The notes under the pieces: model-generated
Database searches by the model: none
Told to the model about the DNA's origin: nothing
The model's input: the letters and a program-made list of their open reading frames with translations, nothing else
Source of the DNA: an uncultured Clostridia bacterium
GTDB taxonomy: Bacteria; Bacillota; Clostridia; TANB77; CAG-508
Length of the DNA: 64,000 nt
NCBI GenBank assembly: GCA_934130355.1
Contig: CAKOXV010000007.1
Location: forward strand, 1-64,000
Reading direction: 5' to 3'
Program-made: the position numbers and the translations under genes
Shown here: in pieces, positions 56,411 to 64,000 of the stretch
Layout of the letters: each line of letters begins with the position of its first letter
How positions within the stretch are numbered: position 1 is the first letter of the stretch

Positions 56411-56998
56411 TTATGCGAATGGATAATCCGCAAGCTTCCCAATCACTTTTCTGGTAAGCTCATCACATACCATATACTCGTCAAAACGCTCATCATCTGC
56501 AGAGATGATAGTTGCGTTCGGAATGCCGTTTTCACGGCTCATTCCGTAACTTATCAGCCAGTCCTTGCCGACACGACCAGTTAAGTTTTTATCACCGGTT
56601 GTTACTGTGGCGAGTTGACCATCCTCATTATATACCAGCTTGCAACGCTGTACCCACAAGGGCAATGCAATATGGTCGTTAGGACCAGGGATAAGCATAC
56701 CGTAAGCTACATAAGGGTTCCGGTAGAGAAGTCCGTCGATCCTGATAAGATCAGACCCCAAGCAACCGATAGGCCAGCAGTTATAGCCACTGTAAGTCTT
56801 TTCAGACTTTTCATATCCGATAACAGATCCTAAAGGGGCCGAAATCAGCCCATCTTCGCTTTCCATCCAGACTTTGTAATCCTTCAGGTACAAAGCCGCT
56901 TTCAAGAATTTCGGCACGGAAAGCACGGTGTGAATAGTCACAGTGTTTTCCTGATGCTCAACCGGGGGAGTGTGGATTAAAATCAAATTGTCGTACAT
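56411..56998 (-). CDS. Hypothetical protein of foreign composition
   Basis: I do not recognise this 195-residue soluble protein, strand-rich with Gly, Pro, Trp and Cys (NCWPIGCLGSDLIRIDGLLY). No signal, membrane helix or catalytic motif is apparent. The coding is the least AT-rich in the window, with codons such as CGG, GCC and CCG that are almost absent nearby, while promoter and leader are AT-rich like the host. The start follows TAGGAGG. It is monocistronic and convergent with pheT. See 27775, 40368 and 60580. Confidence 0.65.
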   Translation of the reverse strand: MYDNLILIHTPPVEHQENTVTIHTVLSVPKFLKAALYLKDYKVWMESEDGLISAPLGSVIGYEKSEKTYSGYNCWPIGCLGSDLIRIDGLLYRNPYVAYGMLIPGPNDHIALPLWVQRCKLVYNEDGQLATVTTGDKNLTGRVGKDWLISYGMSRENGIPNATIISADDERFDEYMVCDELTRKVIGKLADYPFA

Positions 56999-57048
56999 GT
57001 TGTGTTTCCTCCTAAATTTATTATGTTAATATAATAATTAACAATATT

Positions 57049-57077
57049 ATTATACCATATATAGTCTTAAAATGCAA
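57049..57077 (-). promoter_or_regulatory. Promoter of the gene at 56411
   Basis: On the minus strand TATAAT (57049-57054) lies 17 bases after TTGCAT (57072-57077), with a leader of about 45 bases. Confidence 0.65.
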
Positions 57078-57145
57078 ATCATGTAAAAATTTGTCGATTT
57101 TTATTTATATATTAATTTGGAGATTAAGTGAACTTCACATAACTA

Positions 57146-57174
57146 TTGCAAACACTTCTAAAACATGCTATAAT
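57146..57174 (+). promoter_or_regulatory. Promoter of the gene at 57228
   Basis: TTGCAA and TATAAT are 17 bases apart, with about 50 bases to the ATG. Confidence 0.7.
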
Positions 57175-57227
57175 ATAATACAATATTTTTTAGAACATAA
57201 ATTTTGAAAAAGAAAAGGAGAAGGTGT

Positions 57228-59714
57228 ATGATAGACAAATTTTATTTAGACAAAGAAAAAGATATAATAGTAAATTTATATAAAACAGGTGAAGAATTAA
57301 GATATGTATTAGAAACACCAAACCATAATACAGGAAATTTGATAACAAATTTAGCTAAAATATGTGGATTAGAAACAGTTAAAAATGAACAAGGTTTAAA
57401 AACTATTGTTGGAACAATTCCATCAAGTATAAACTGTGATAATGAAGAAGTATATATTTTTAGGCTAGGAGGAGTAAAAATAGCTAATATATACGAAAAC
57501 AGAATAGAAATAAAAGCAAAAATTCCGGCAATAAATAAAACTCTAATGTCACAAACAAAAAATTATAAATTACCTATAAATAAAACAATAGTAAAAACAT
57601 ATATAATAAAAAAATCAAAATTTAGAACAGATTTACACACGCACATGAATGCAAATTTATCCCCAGACTGCTTAATAGCATTAGGAATAACTCATCAAGT
57701 AAGATATCCATTGTATTATATTAAAAAATTAAATTTAAAATTAAGCAAAGAACAAGAAGAAAAAATCTATAAACAAAGAGAAAAAGTTGAAGAACAATTT
57801 GCAGACAGTCAGTTACAAGGAAAATATTTAACAAGAAAAATAGATGACAATACATTTATAAATTTTGCGGATTTTATTTTGAATAACTTAGAAAATGCTC
57901 AATATAATATAGAAAAAATAAGAACAAGTTTAGCAATATTAAAAGATGGGCAGGCGGTATTCACAAACCTAGAAAAATGCTATATATATAGATATGTATT
58001 TGCTAAAGGAATATCATCAACAGAAAAAATTAAATTAACAGAAAAAATAGTACAGAAAATTCCAGAAAAAGATATAGTTCGAATAGTATTAAAAATGATG
58101 GATGATAAAAAGGAAAATAGTCCATACAAAAATAATACATTAAGACAAGACAAATTTTTATGGATTGCAAGAGAATATCAAAAACAAGGCGTTCAATATG
58201 TGGAAATAGCAGACACAGATTTAGCAAAAATAGGGGAGCCTGCTGTTGCATTATTACAAGAAGTTCATGATATTTTTCCTGAAATAGAAAGAGAAACAGG
58301 AGTTAAAATAAGATTATTATTAGCAATAAGAAGAATTGCATTAACAATAATAAAAGACCGAAAAACAAGTAATACATATTTAAAAGATACAATAAATGTG
58401 TTAAAGGCAGTAGCAAAAAGTCCATATGTTGTGGGAAGTGACTTTATAGGAGAAGAAATAAATGATATATCAGATTTACAGCCAGCAATAGAACAAATTG
58501 TTAAATATGTTAGAGAAGAAGATCCAGAATTTACAATTAGAATACATGCAGGAGAAAATGACAGTTTAAGGGATAATGTTAGAAAATCAATTTTGTGTGT
58601 AAAAAATTCATTAGCACCTGGGCAAAAAATGCCTAGATGCAGACTTGGACACGGACTTTATTCAGAAGACTTAGATAGTGAAGCTGGAAAAGAATTGATA
58701 GAATTAATGAAAGAAACTGGTGTTGTAGTAGAATTCCAGCTTACATCAAATGTCAGACTAAATAATTTGAGTGATTTAACAAATCATCCAATTAAGAAGT
58801 TTTTACAAAAAGATGTAAAATGTGTTCAAGGAACAGATGGATGTGGATTTTATGGCTCAGATACATTTGATGAACAACTTGCTCTACAAAATTTGTTAGG
58901 ACTAACTGATGATGATTTTGCCAAAATGAGAAAAGTAGAAGATGAAATTATTGAACATAGTGATAAATATTTTAAAGAAAAAAGTGCAAAATTCAAAAAA
59001 TTCTTAGATGGAAGAACAATAAAAGAAGCAGTTCTTCAATTAGAGGAAAAAAATATAGAAGAAACTAAAAACCAAGATGAATTAAGATATTCAAATAATT
59101 TAGACACAGAAACAGAATTAAAACAAAAAATTACAACACTTCCAACAGATAAAGTTCCAGTTGTAATCGCAGGAGGAAGTTTTAATACTAAAGGAAGAGA
59201 AACATTTTTATCTGAAAACGGATTAAAAATATTAAGAGAATTTATAAAAAATGTAGATAACAATAATGTTTATTTTGTAATTGGCCATAAAATGCAAGGA
59301 TATGAAAAAGCAATTATTGATATTTCAAAAGAACTAAACAAAAAATTTGAGATAGATGCAATTGTTCCTAAAATGGTAACACAAAATGTAAGAGATAGAC
59401 TTCTTGATGAAAGTATTAATGGTGTTTGTGTTTCTACAGAAGCGGAAGAACTTGGAATTTATAAGAGTTTTAATTATGAAATTTTTGAGAGAAGAAAATC
59501 AATAGTTATTGTTTTTGATGGAAATTCACCTGTGTTAAATCTTGTACAAGAAGCAAAAAATGGAAAAGGAAAATCAAAAATATATGTTAATCAAGAAAAT
59601 CAATTACTTAGAGAAAAAGCTAATACATTAGAAGGGTATGTTGTACCATTTGAGATGCAAGATAATATTGTTAGTAGGATATTTGAAGATAACCCAGAAA
59701 TATATAGTAAGTAA
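57228..59714 (+). CDS. Adenosine-deaminase-like metallohydrolase fused to a Rossmann-like C-terminal domain
   Basis: An 828-residue protein in three parts. Residues 1-130 are strand-rich and unrecognised. About 130-620 form an adenosine/AMP-deaminase-like barrel with HTH in TDLHTHMNANLSPD (His137 and His139), IHAGEND (about 439), GHGLYSED (about 475) and GTDGCGFYGSD (about 535). About 640-828 is a separate alpha/beta domain starting PVVIAGGSFNTKGRE and continuing YFVIGHKMQGYEKAI, like nucleotide-binding SLOG-type folds. It probably deaminates an adenine nucleoside or nucleotide; the substrate is unknown. Ordinary adenosine deaminases have about 330-350 residues. The ATG at 57228 follows AAGGAGAAGG. 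It is monocistronic. Confidence 0.75.
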   Translation: MIDKFYLDKEKDIIVNLYKTGEELRYVLETPNHNTGNLITNLAKICGLETVKNEQGLKTIVGTIPSSINCDNEEVYIFRLGGVKIANIYENRIEIKAKIPAINKTLMSQTKNYKLPINKTIVKTYIIKKSKFRTDLHTHMNANLSPDCLIALGITHQVRYPLYYIKKLNLKLSKEQEEKIYKQREKVEEQFADSQLQGKYLTRKIDDNTFINFADFILNNLENAQYNIEKIRTSLAILKDGQAVFTNLEKCYIYRYVFAKGISSTEKIKLTEKIVQKIPEKDIVRIVLKMMDDKKENSPYKNNTLRQDKFLWIAREYQKQGVQYVEIADTDLAKIGEPAVALLQEVHDIFPEIERETGVKIRLLLAIRRIALTIIKDRKTSNTYLKDTINVLKAVAKSPYVVGSDFIGEEINDISDLQPAIEQIVKYVREEDPEFTIRIHAGENDSLRDNVRKSILCVKNSLAPGQKMPRCRLGHGLYSEDLDSEAGKELIELMKETGVVVEFQLTSNVRLNNLSDLTNHPIKKFLQKDVKCVQGTDGCGFYGSDTFDEQLALQNLLGLTDDDFAKMRKVEDEIIEHSDKYFKEKSAKFKKFLDGRTIKEAVLQLEEKNIEETKNQDELRYSNNLDTETELKQKITTLPTDKVPVVIAGGSFNTKGRETFLSENGLKILREFIKNVDNNNVYFVIGHKMQGYEKAIIDISKELNKKFEIDAIVPKMVTQNVRDRLLDESINGVCVSTEAEELGIYKSFNYEIFERRKSIVIVFDGNSPVLNLVQEAKNGKGKSKIYVNQENQLLREKANTLEGYVVPFEMQDNIVSRIFEDNPEIYSK

Positions 59715-59846
59715 GAACAAAGCGACGTAGTCGCCCTTTGTTCTTGCCCGATTTGAGTTTTCGACTATAAGGAGAAAATCTCAAAGGGCTAGCGATTGTA
59801 GCTTTTATATACTAGGAAGTCCAGAGGACTTTCCTAGTATATAAAA
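59713..59846. other. Cluster of three hairpins after the deaminase-like gene
   Basis: Hairpin 1: AAGAACAAAG and CTTTGTTCTT around CGAC-GTA-GTCG (59713-59745). Hairpin 2: GCCC and TTTGAG with CTCAAA and GGGC (59746-59789). Hairpin 3: TTTTATATACTAGGAA-GTCC with its complement around AGA (59803-59846), about 20 pairs with one bulge. A terminator follows. The density and stem length exceed what a terminator needs, so a structured RNA or stacked insertions are possible. Confidence 0.6.
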
Positions 59847-59847
59847 A

Positions 59848-59885
59848 AGAGCGAATCTTATAAAAGTTAAGATTCTGCTCTTTTT
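59848..59885. terminator. Bidirectional terminator
   Basis: AAGAGC-ATCTTA and TAAGAT-GCTCTT pair, followed by TTTTCTT, between convergent genes. Confidence 0.82.
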
Positions 59886-59886
59886 C

Positions 59887-60447
59887 TTAATAGTCAAATA
59901 AATTGTTTAAAATTTGTTTGTATCTTTTGAAAATAGGATGATTTTTATCAACCCCTTCAATACAGCTTTCATAAACACTAGTATAATACCATTTTTGCTT
60001 AGATTTGTCTCTCTTTAGTGAACCCCAAGCCTTTTCAGGACCATAAAGATCTATACAATCAGATAAATCTTCTAGATTACTTATTTTATCACAAGCTACA
60101 ATTAATTTTGAACCTAATGGTGCAGTTTTTATGTGCTCAATTGTATGTTTTTTTCTATCTTCCCACTCCAAAGATTTGTCAGGTTCTGAAGCATCATATA
60201 CATATTTCATAACTTCTGTTCCAAAATCATTATCAATATCTTCAAAAGAGTATGGAGTATCTTCAACAACGTCATGTAAAATACCTGCAGTGACAACTTT
60301 ATCATCACAACCGTTTCGTTGTAAAATCATACCAACTGTAAATGGATGAAAAATCATATTAACATCTTCAACTTTTCTTTTTTGATTTTTATGTGCTCTA
60401 GTAGCATAATAAATAGCATATTCTATAATATCTTTTCCTCTATACAT
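59887..60447 (-). CDS. HD-domain hydrolase, alarmone-hydrolase-like (MESH1/SpoT HD)
   Basis: A 186-residue HD protein. The N-terminal YATRAHKNQKRK, HP in MIFHPFTV, GILHDVVEDT and the later DKISNLEDL fit the (p)ppGpp-hydrolase HD domain of RelA/SpoT and small alarmone hydrolases, with the HD metal site and the ED pair. There is no synthetase, TGS or ACT domain. It may remove (p)ppGpp or act on another nucleotide. The start follows GGAGG. It converges on the deaminase-like gene. Confidence 0.75.
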   Translation of the reverse strand: MYRGKDIIEYAIYYATRAHKNQKRKVEDVNMIFHPFTVGMILQRNGCDDKVVTAGILHDVVEDTPYSFEDIDNDFGTEVMKYVYDASEPDKSLEWEDRKKHTIEHIKTAPLGSKLIVACDKISNLEDLSDCIDLYGPEKAWGSLKRDKSKQKWYYTSVYESCIEGVDKNHPIFKRYKQILNNLFDY

Positions 60448-60520
60448 AATGAATAACCTCCTGTTTTGAGAAAATTATATAATAAAAAAATATATTATTC
60501 AACATTTTTTGACATTATTA

Positions 60521-60548
60521 TTGATTTTTAAAATTAGTATGTTATAAT
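60521..60548 (+). promoter_or_regulatory. Promoter of the kinase gene at 60580
   Basis: TTGATT and TATAAT are 16 bases apart, 31 bases before the ATG. Confidence 0.6.
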
Positions 60549-60579
60549 GTGGGTAAATTTTATAAAGGGAGGGGCATGT

Positions 60580-61173
60580 ATGATTATACGGCCTTATGTT
60601 ATTGAACTATTAGGCACACCAGAAGCAGGTAAAACAACCGTTTCCAAAAGGCTGCAAGATTCTTTAACACAAAAAGGATATACTGTAAGCTACATTCGCG
60701 AATCTGCCGAAATCGTCCCCAAAGAATTTCTAAAAGGAAGTATAGAAGCACACATTTGGATGAGATTAAATACAGCCAAAGAAGTTTTGCATTCTTTGAG
60801 TTGTAACGCAGATATTGTCTTAGTTGATAGAGGGATTTTTGACACATTGTTTTGGGATACATTATTCTTTAAAAGAGGACAGCTAACTAGTGAAGAATTA
60901 GATATCTGTCAGGAATTTTTTAAAGCATTAAAATTGTATCCGGACTTTGTAATTCTTTTATCAACATCACCTGACGAAGCAATCAAACGACGTGGAGGAG
61001 AAGGAAGAATAGTAACCAAACAATTTGTTGAACATTATAATAAAATGCTTTTGGATTTCTTTGATGAAATTCATAGCCCCAAATATTCACTTGATACTAC
61101 ATTTCTGTCACGTGATGATGTTCAAAGAATTTGTGAAAAGATTATTGAAGACAACTACAATCGTGCAATTTAA
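60580..61173 (+). CDS. P-loop nucleotide/nucleoside kinase (thymidylate-kinase-like)
   Basis: A 197-residue kinase. The Walker A motif is GTPEAGKTT near residues 11-19. VDRGIFDTLFW resembles the DRY/DRG substrate loop of deoxynucleoside and thymidylate kinases, and KRRGGEGRIV is the basic lid. It lacks the normal TMPK signature, so the substrate is open. The ATG at 60580 follows GGGAGGGG. The coding is less AT-rich than its neighbours, the fourth gene of this kind. It is monocistronic and upstream of foldback copy B. Confidence 0.75.
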   Translation: MIIRPYVIELLGTPEAGKTTVSKRLQDSLTQKGYTVSYIRESAEIVPKEFLKGSIEAHIWMRLNTAKEVLHSLSCNADIVLVDRGIFDTLFWDTLFFKRGQLTSEELDICQEFFKALKLYPDFVILLSTSPDEAIKRRGGEGRIVTKQFVEHYNKMLLDFFDEIHSPKYSLDTTFLSRDDVQRICEKIIEDNYNRAI

Positions 61174-61190
61174 ATTCAGTAAATCAATAT

Positions 61191-61231
61191 AAAAAAGTGA
61201 TATTTAGAATATGTCTAAGTATCACTTTTTT
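61191..61231 (+). terminator. Rho-independent terminator
   Basis: AAAAAGTGATA-TAGA and TCTA-TATCACTTTTT pair, then T. Confidence 0.85.
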
Positions 61232-61250
61232 GATAATTATATGTTACATA

Positions 61251-61590
61251 TAATATTGTACAAGAACCATGCCAGAACCATTGGGCATTACATATATATT
61301 TGAAACATTTCAAATTTTGGACAAGCTAAACTTTCATAAAAAATCTAAAGGTACAATCCGAGCCTCTTTCACTTAGTCCAAAAATGAATATGTTACTATG
61401 GAATAAGGCAAAGACCCACTATGGGGATGACCCTAGCTACGTTTTTGCCATGGAATAGTAATATATTCATTTTTGACGTGAGCATTCCTCGTATTATACT
61501 TTAAGATTTTCTATATTCAAGTTTAGATGCACAAAATTTTCCATTATTAAAAATATATATGTAATGCCAAATGGTTCTTGTACAATATTA
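61251..61590. repeat. Foldback element, copy B
   Basis: The core 61289-61563 matches copy A with about 16 substitutions in 265 positions. Most keep pairing: CTAAACTT makes a full pair where A has a wobble, and ATAGTAATATATT turns a G-C pair into G-U. The arms are TAATATTGTACAAGAACCAT (61251-61270) and its perfect complement at 61571-61590. An 11-base extra (GCCAGAACCAT, 61271-61281, duplicating AGAACCAT) lies only in the left arm; then TGGGCAT pairs with ATGCCAA. The arms share no sequence with those of copy A. It lies just after a terminator. Confidence 0.85.
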
Positions 61591-61643
61591 GTGTTAAAAG
61601 TATTAATTTGTAGCTAAATATTTAACAAATTTACTCAAAAGCC

Positions 61644-61672
61644 TTGACAAATGGACAAAAAAGGTGTAAAGT
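61644..61672 (+). promoter_or_regulatory. Promoter of the ylxM-ffh operon
   Basis: TTGACA and TAAAGT are 17 bases apart, with about 70 bases to the first gene. Confidence 0.6.
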
Positions 61673-61748
61673 ATATTAGCATTACACTTTTTGTATATTA
61701 GAATATAAAAGAAAACAAAATGCAAACACTTAAGAGGTGATAGTAGAA

Positions 61749-62096
61749 ATGGAAAAGAAAGTTGAAATAAGCATGTTATGGCAGATATATGGAAAGCTCT
61801 TAACTGAAAAACAATATGAATACATAGACTACTATTACAACCAAGACTTATCTTTATCAGAAATCGCGGAAAATGATGCCATTACAAGACAAGCGGTAAG
61901 AGATATCATCAAAAAGGGGGAAAGAAAACTTTTCGAATACGAAGAAAAGCTATTGTTTATGAAAAAGACAATTAATCAAGAACAAAAAATCCAACAAGTT
62001 TTATTCAATCTAACAAAAATACAAAAAGACTCTTCAGATAAACAAATAAGTAGTATTTTAGAAGAAATCAAAAAAGAATTAAATTGTTTAGTGTAA
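61749..62096 (+). CDS. ylxM: YlxM-type helix-turn-helix protein, SRP-associated
   Basis: A 115-residue protein of the YlxM/p13 family. LLTEKQYEYIDYYYNQDLSL and SEIAENDAITRQAVRDIIK form a sigma-region-4-like helix-turn-helix, followed by a helical tail. YlxM lies before ffh in most Firmicutes and affects signal recognition particle function. The ATG at 61749 follows GAGGTGA; the GTG at 61737 is within that site. Confidence 0.88.
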   Translation: MEKKVEISMLWQIYGKLLTEKQYEYIDYYYNQDLSLSEIAENDAITRQAVRDIIKKGERKLFEYEEKLLFMKKTINQEQKIQQVLFNLTKIQKDSSDKQISSILEEIKKELNCLV

Positions 62097-62116
62097 GCAA
62101 AAGATAGGAGGAAAGC

Positions 62117-63469
62117 ATGGCATTTGAAGGATTATCATCAAGATTACAAGAAATAACAAGAAAAATTAGAGGAAAAGCAAGAATATCAGAATCAGACTTA
62201 AAAGAAATGTTAAGAGAAGTAAAACTTGCTTTACTTGAAGCTGATGTAAACTATAAAATAGTAAAAGAATTTATAGCAAGCATACAAGAAAAAGCATTAG
62301 GGCAAGATGTAATGAAATCATTAACACCAGGCCAACAAGTTATAAAAATTGTAAAAGATGAAATGGTAGAATTATTAGGAGGAGTAGAAAGTAAAATTAA
62401 TTTTACATCAAATCCACCAACAATAATAATGCTAGTAGGACTCCAAGGATCAGGAAAAACAACAACAGCTGGAAAACTTGCAAACATTCTACGTAAACAA
62501 GGTAAAAAGCCATTATTAGTAGCTTGTGACGTTTATAGACCAGCAGCAATTAAACAATTACAAGTAGTAGGAGCACAACTAAATATTCCTGTTTACGCAA
62601 ATGAAACAACAAAAGATGTTGTCCGCATTGCAAAACAAGGAATAGAAGTTGCAATATCAAAATTAAATGATGTAGTAATATTAGATACAGCAGGTAGACT
62701 ACATATTGATGAACAACTAATGGAAGAATTGAAAAGTTTAAAATCAAACATAAAACCACACGAAATTTTATTAGTAGTTGATTCAATGACAGGTCAAGAT
62801 GCAGTTAATATAGCTCAAAGTTTTAGTGAAACGGTTGGAATTGATGGAGTTGTACTAACCAAATTAGATGGTGATACACGTGGTGGAGCAGCACTTTCAG
62901 TCAAAAAAGTTACAGGAAAACCAATAAAATTTGCAGCAACAGGTGAAAAATTAAGTGATATAGAAGTATTTAACCCAGAAAGAATGACATCAAGAATACT
63001 TGGAATGGGTGATGTATTATCAATAATTGAAAAAGCAGAAGAAGCAATAAGTGAAGAAGAGGCTGAAAAACTAGAAAAACAACTTCGAAAAGATGAATTA
63101 GACTTAGATGATTATTTAGCGCAAATTAGGCAAGTAAAGAAAATGGGTTCATTTTCATCAATACTAAAAATGCTTCCAGGAGCAAATAAATTTAAAGATT
63201 TAAATATTGATGATAAAGAATTTGACAAAGTTGAAGCAATTATTTGCTCAATGACAAAACAAGAAAAAAGAAATACAAAGTTATTAAATGGAAGTAGAAG
63301 ATTACGTATAGCAAAAGGTAGTGGAACAACAGTACAAGATGTTAATAAGTTTATGAAATCTTATGAGATGACACAAAAAATGATGAAACAAATTAAGAAT
63401 AACAAAGGTGGCATGAATAAAATGTTGAAAAACATGAACATAGATGACCTAAAAAACTTTAAAATATAG
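62117..63469 (+). CDS. ffh: Signal recognition particle protein Ffh
   Basis: A 450-residue SRP GTPase. N domain (1-88), G domain with GLQGSGKTTT (about 107), DTAGR, TKLDGDTRGGAAL and GTGEK-like ATGEKLSD, then the Met-rich M domain (from about 325) with MKSYEMTQKMMKQIKN. It binds 4.5S RNA and signal sequences and brings ribosomes to FtsY. It is 20 bases after ylxM. The 4.5S RNA gene is not in the window. Confidence 0.96.
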   Translation: MAFEGLSSRLQEITRKIRGKARISESDLKEMLREVKLALLEADVNYKIVKEFIASIQEKALGQDVMKSLTPGQQVIKIVKDEMVELLGGVESKINFTSNPPTIIMLVGLQGSGKTTTAGKLANILRKQGKKPLLVACDVYRPAAIKQLQVVGAQLNIPVYANETTKDVVRIAKQGIEVAISKLNDVVILDTAGRLHIDEQLMEELKSLKSNIKPHEILLVVDSMTGQDAVNIAQSFSETVGIDGVVLTKLDGDTRGGAALSVKKVTGKPIKFAATGEKLSDIEVFNPERMTSRILGMGDVLSIIEKAEEAISEEEAEKLEKQLRKDELDLDDYLAQIRQVKKMGSFSSILKMLPGANKFKDLNIDDKEFDKVEAIICSMTKQEKRNTKLLNGSRRLRIAKGSGTTVQDVNKFMKSYEMTQKMMKQIKNNKGGMNKMLKNMNIDDLKNFKI

Positions 63470-63513
63470 TTATTAACTTTTAAAATATATAGATTTTCAG
63501 GAGGTGAATTACA

Positions 63514-63744
63514 ATGGTAAAAATAAGATTACAAAGAGAAGGAAAGAAAAAAGCTCCATTTTATCATATAGTTGTAGCAGATTCTAAATCTTCAAGAGAT
63601 GGAAAAATCATTGAACAAATTGGAACTTATAATCCAATGACAGAACCATCAACAATAGTTTTAGACAAAGAAAAACTAGAAAAATGGATCAAAAATGGTG
63701 CACAACCAACAGATACAGTTAAAGCATTAATAAAAAATGCATAA
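63514..63744 (+). CDS. rpsP: 30S ribosomal protein S16
   Basis: A 76-residue S16, slightly short but complete, with [20 protein letters not shown] and [16 protein letters not shown]. It follows ffh with the usual GGAGGTG ribosome site, the standard Firmicutes order. Confidence 0.96.
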   Translation: MVKIRLQREGKKKAPFYHIVVADSKSSRDGKIIEQIGTYNPMTEPSTIVLDKEKLEKWIKNGAQPTDTVKALIKNA

Positions 63745-63786
63745 TTTTAAAAAATTAGTTTTTTAAAATTAGTATTGGAGGCAGGC

Positions 63787-64000
63787 ATGAAAGAAGTTTT
63801 AGAAACAATAATCAAAAACTTAGTAGATAGCCCAGAAGCTATTGAAATTAAAGAAGTTGAAAATGAAAAAACAATAGTTTTCGAAGTAAAAGTTGCTAAA
63901 GAAGACTTTGGAAAAATCATTGGTAGACAAGGAAAAATTGCTCAATCTATAAGAACTGTAATAAGAGCAGTAGCAAATAGAAAAGATAAAAAAGTTACTG
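63787..64000 (+). CDS. khpA: KH-domain RNA-binding protein KhpA (N-terminal part)
   Basis: The first 71 residues of KhpA (YlqC). The KH core loop GKIIGRQGK, with the GxxG that contacts RNA, is at about 46-54. It begins MKEVLETIIKNLVDSPEAIE. KhpA pairs with KhpB in RNA control of cell division. It is cut by the window's right edge only a few residues short of its usual end. The ATG follows GGAGGCAGGC. Confidence 0.92.
   Translation, partial: MKEVLETIIKNLVDSPEAIEIKEVENEKTIVFEVKVAKEDFGKIIGRQGKIAQSIRTVIRAVANRKDKKVT

Overview
The window is very AT-rich, with coding biased to AAA, GAA, ATA and AGA. Its gene families are typical of low-GC Firmicutes: YlxM-Ffh-S16-KhpA, PyrH-Frr-UppS-CdsA-RseP, a T-box pheST operon, an HtrA-type protease, and oxygen-sensitive pyruvate formate-lyase with its activase. 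An anaerobic, probably gut-dwelling member of the Clostridia fits best. The species cannot be named from the sequence.

Layout. 1-3.55 kb: the end of cas2, a leader, and a type I-B-like CRISPR array of about 48 repeats whose far end is decaying. 3.7-5.9 kb: two convergent surface-type proteins without signal peptides, one frameshifted. 6-17.8 kb: chromosomal genes (radical SAM YhcC, YfcE phosphodiesterase, J-domain membrane protein, SDR, an ArsR/P1B-ATPase metal-efflux operon, DUF1836, Maf, DUF1287 and several unknown membrane proteins). 17.86-27.32 kb: an integrative mobilizable element in the 3' end of tRNA-Pro(TGG). It carries integrase, putative excisionase, replication protein, candidate oriT, MobC, relaxase, an embedded mobB-like gene, and an XRE-Fic-unknown cargo operon. 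27.3-28.1 kb: tRNA-Pro, tRNA-Arg and a small gene of foreign composition. 28.1-40.3 kb: HtrA protease, then a 2,469-residue non-ribosomal peptide synthetase (C-A-T-C-A-T-R) followed at once by a sensor kinase, with an HD-GYP response regulator nearby. 40.4-64 kb: Tex, PflB/PflA, pyrH-frr-uppS-cdsA-rseP, aspS, T-box-pheS-pheT, a fused adenosine-deaminase-like protein, an HD hydrolase, a nucleotide kinase, and the ylxM-ffh-rpsP-khpA operon, cut by the window edge.

How genes work together. The NRPS should build a two-residue peptide and release it reductively as an aldehyde; its first adenylation domain carries a glycine-type code. The kinase and HD-GYP regulator beside it may link its expression to a signal and to cyclic-di-GMP. 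In the mobile element the XRE protein probably controls both directions through four copies of an ATCCAnnnnGGAT palindrome. The element encodes its own DNA processing but no conjugation channel.

Most unusual. (1) A gene-less core of about 274 bp occurs twice, about 94% identical, at 50.2 and 61.3 kb. It folds into one long hairpin, and each copy is enclosed by a different but self-complementary pair of arms. (2) Four single genes (27.8, 40.4, 56.4 and 60.6 kb) have much less AT-rich coding than their neighbours, and each sits behind its own near-consensus promoter. (3) Three CRISPR spacers are synonymous variants of one protein-coding target. (4) An 828-residue adenosine-deaminase-like protein has an added C-terminal Rossmann-like domain.
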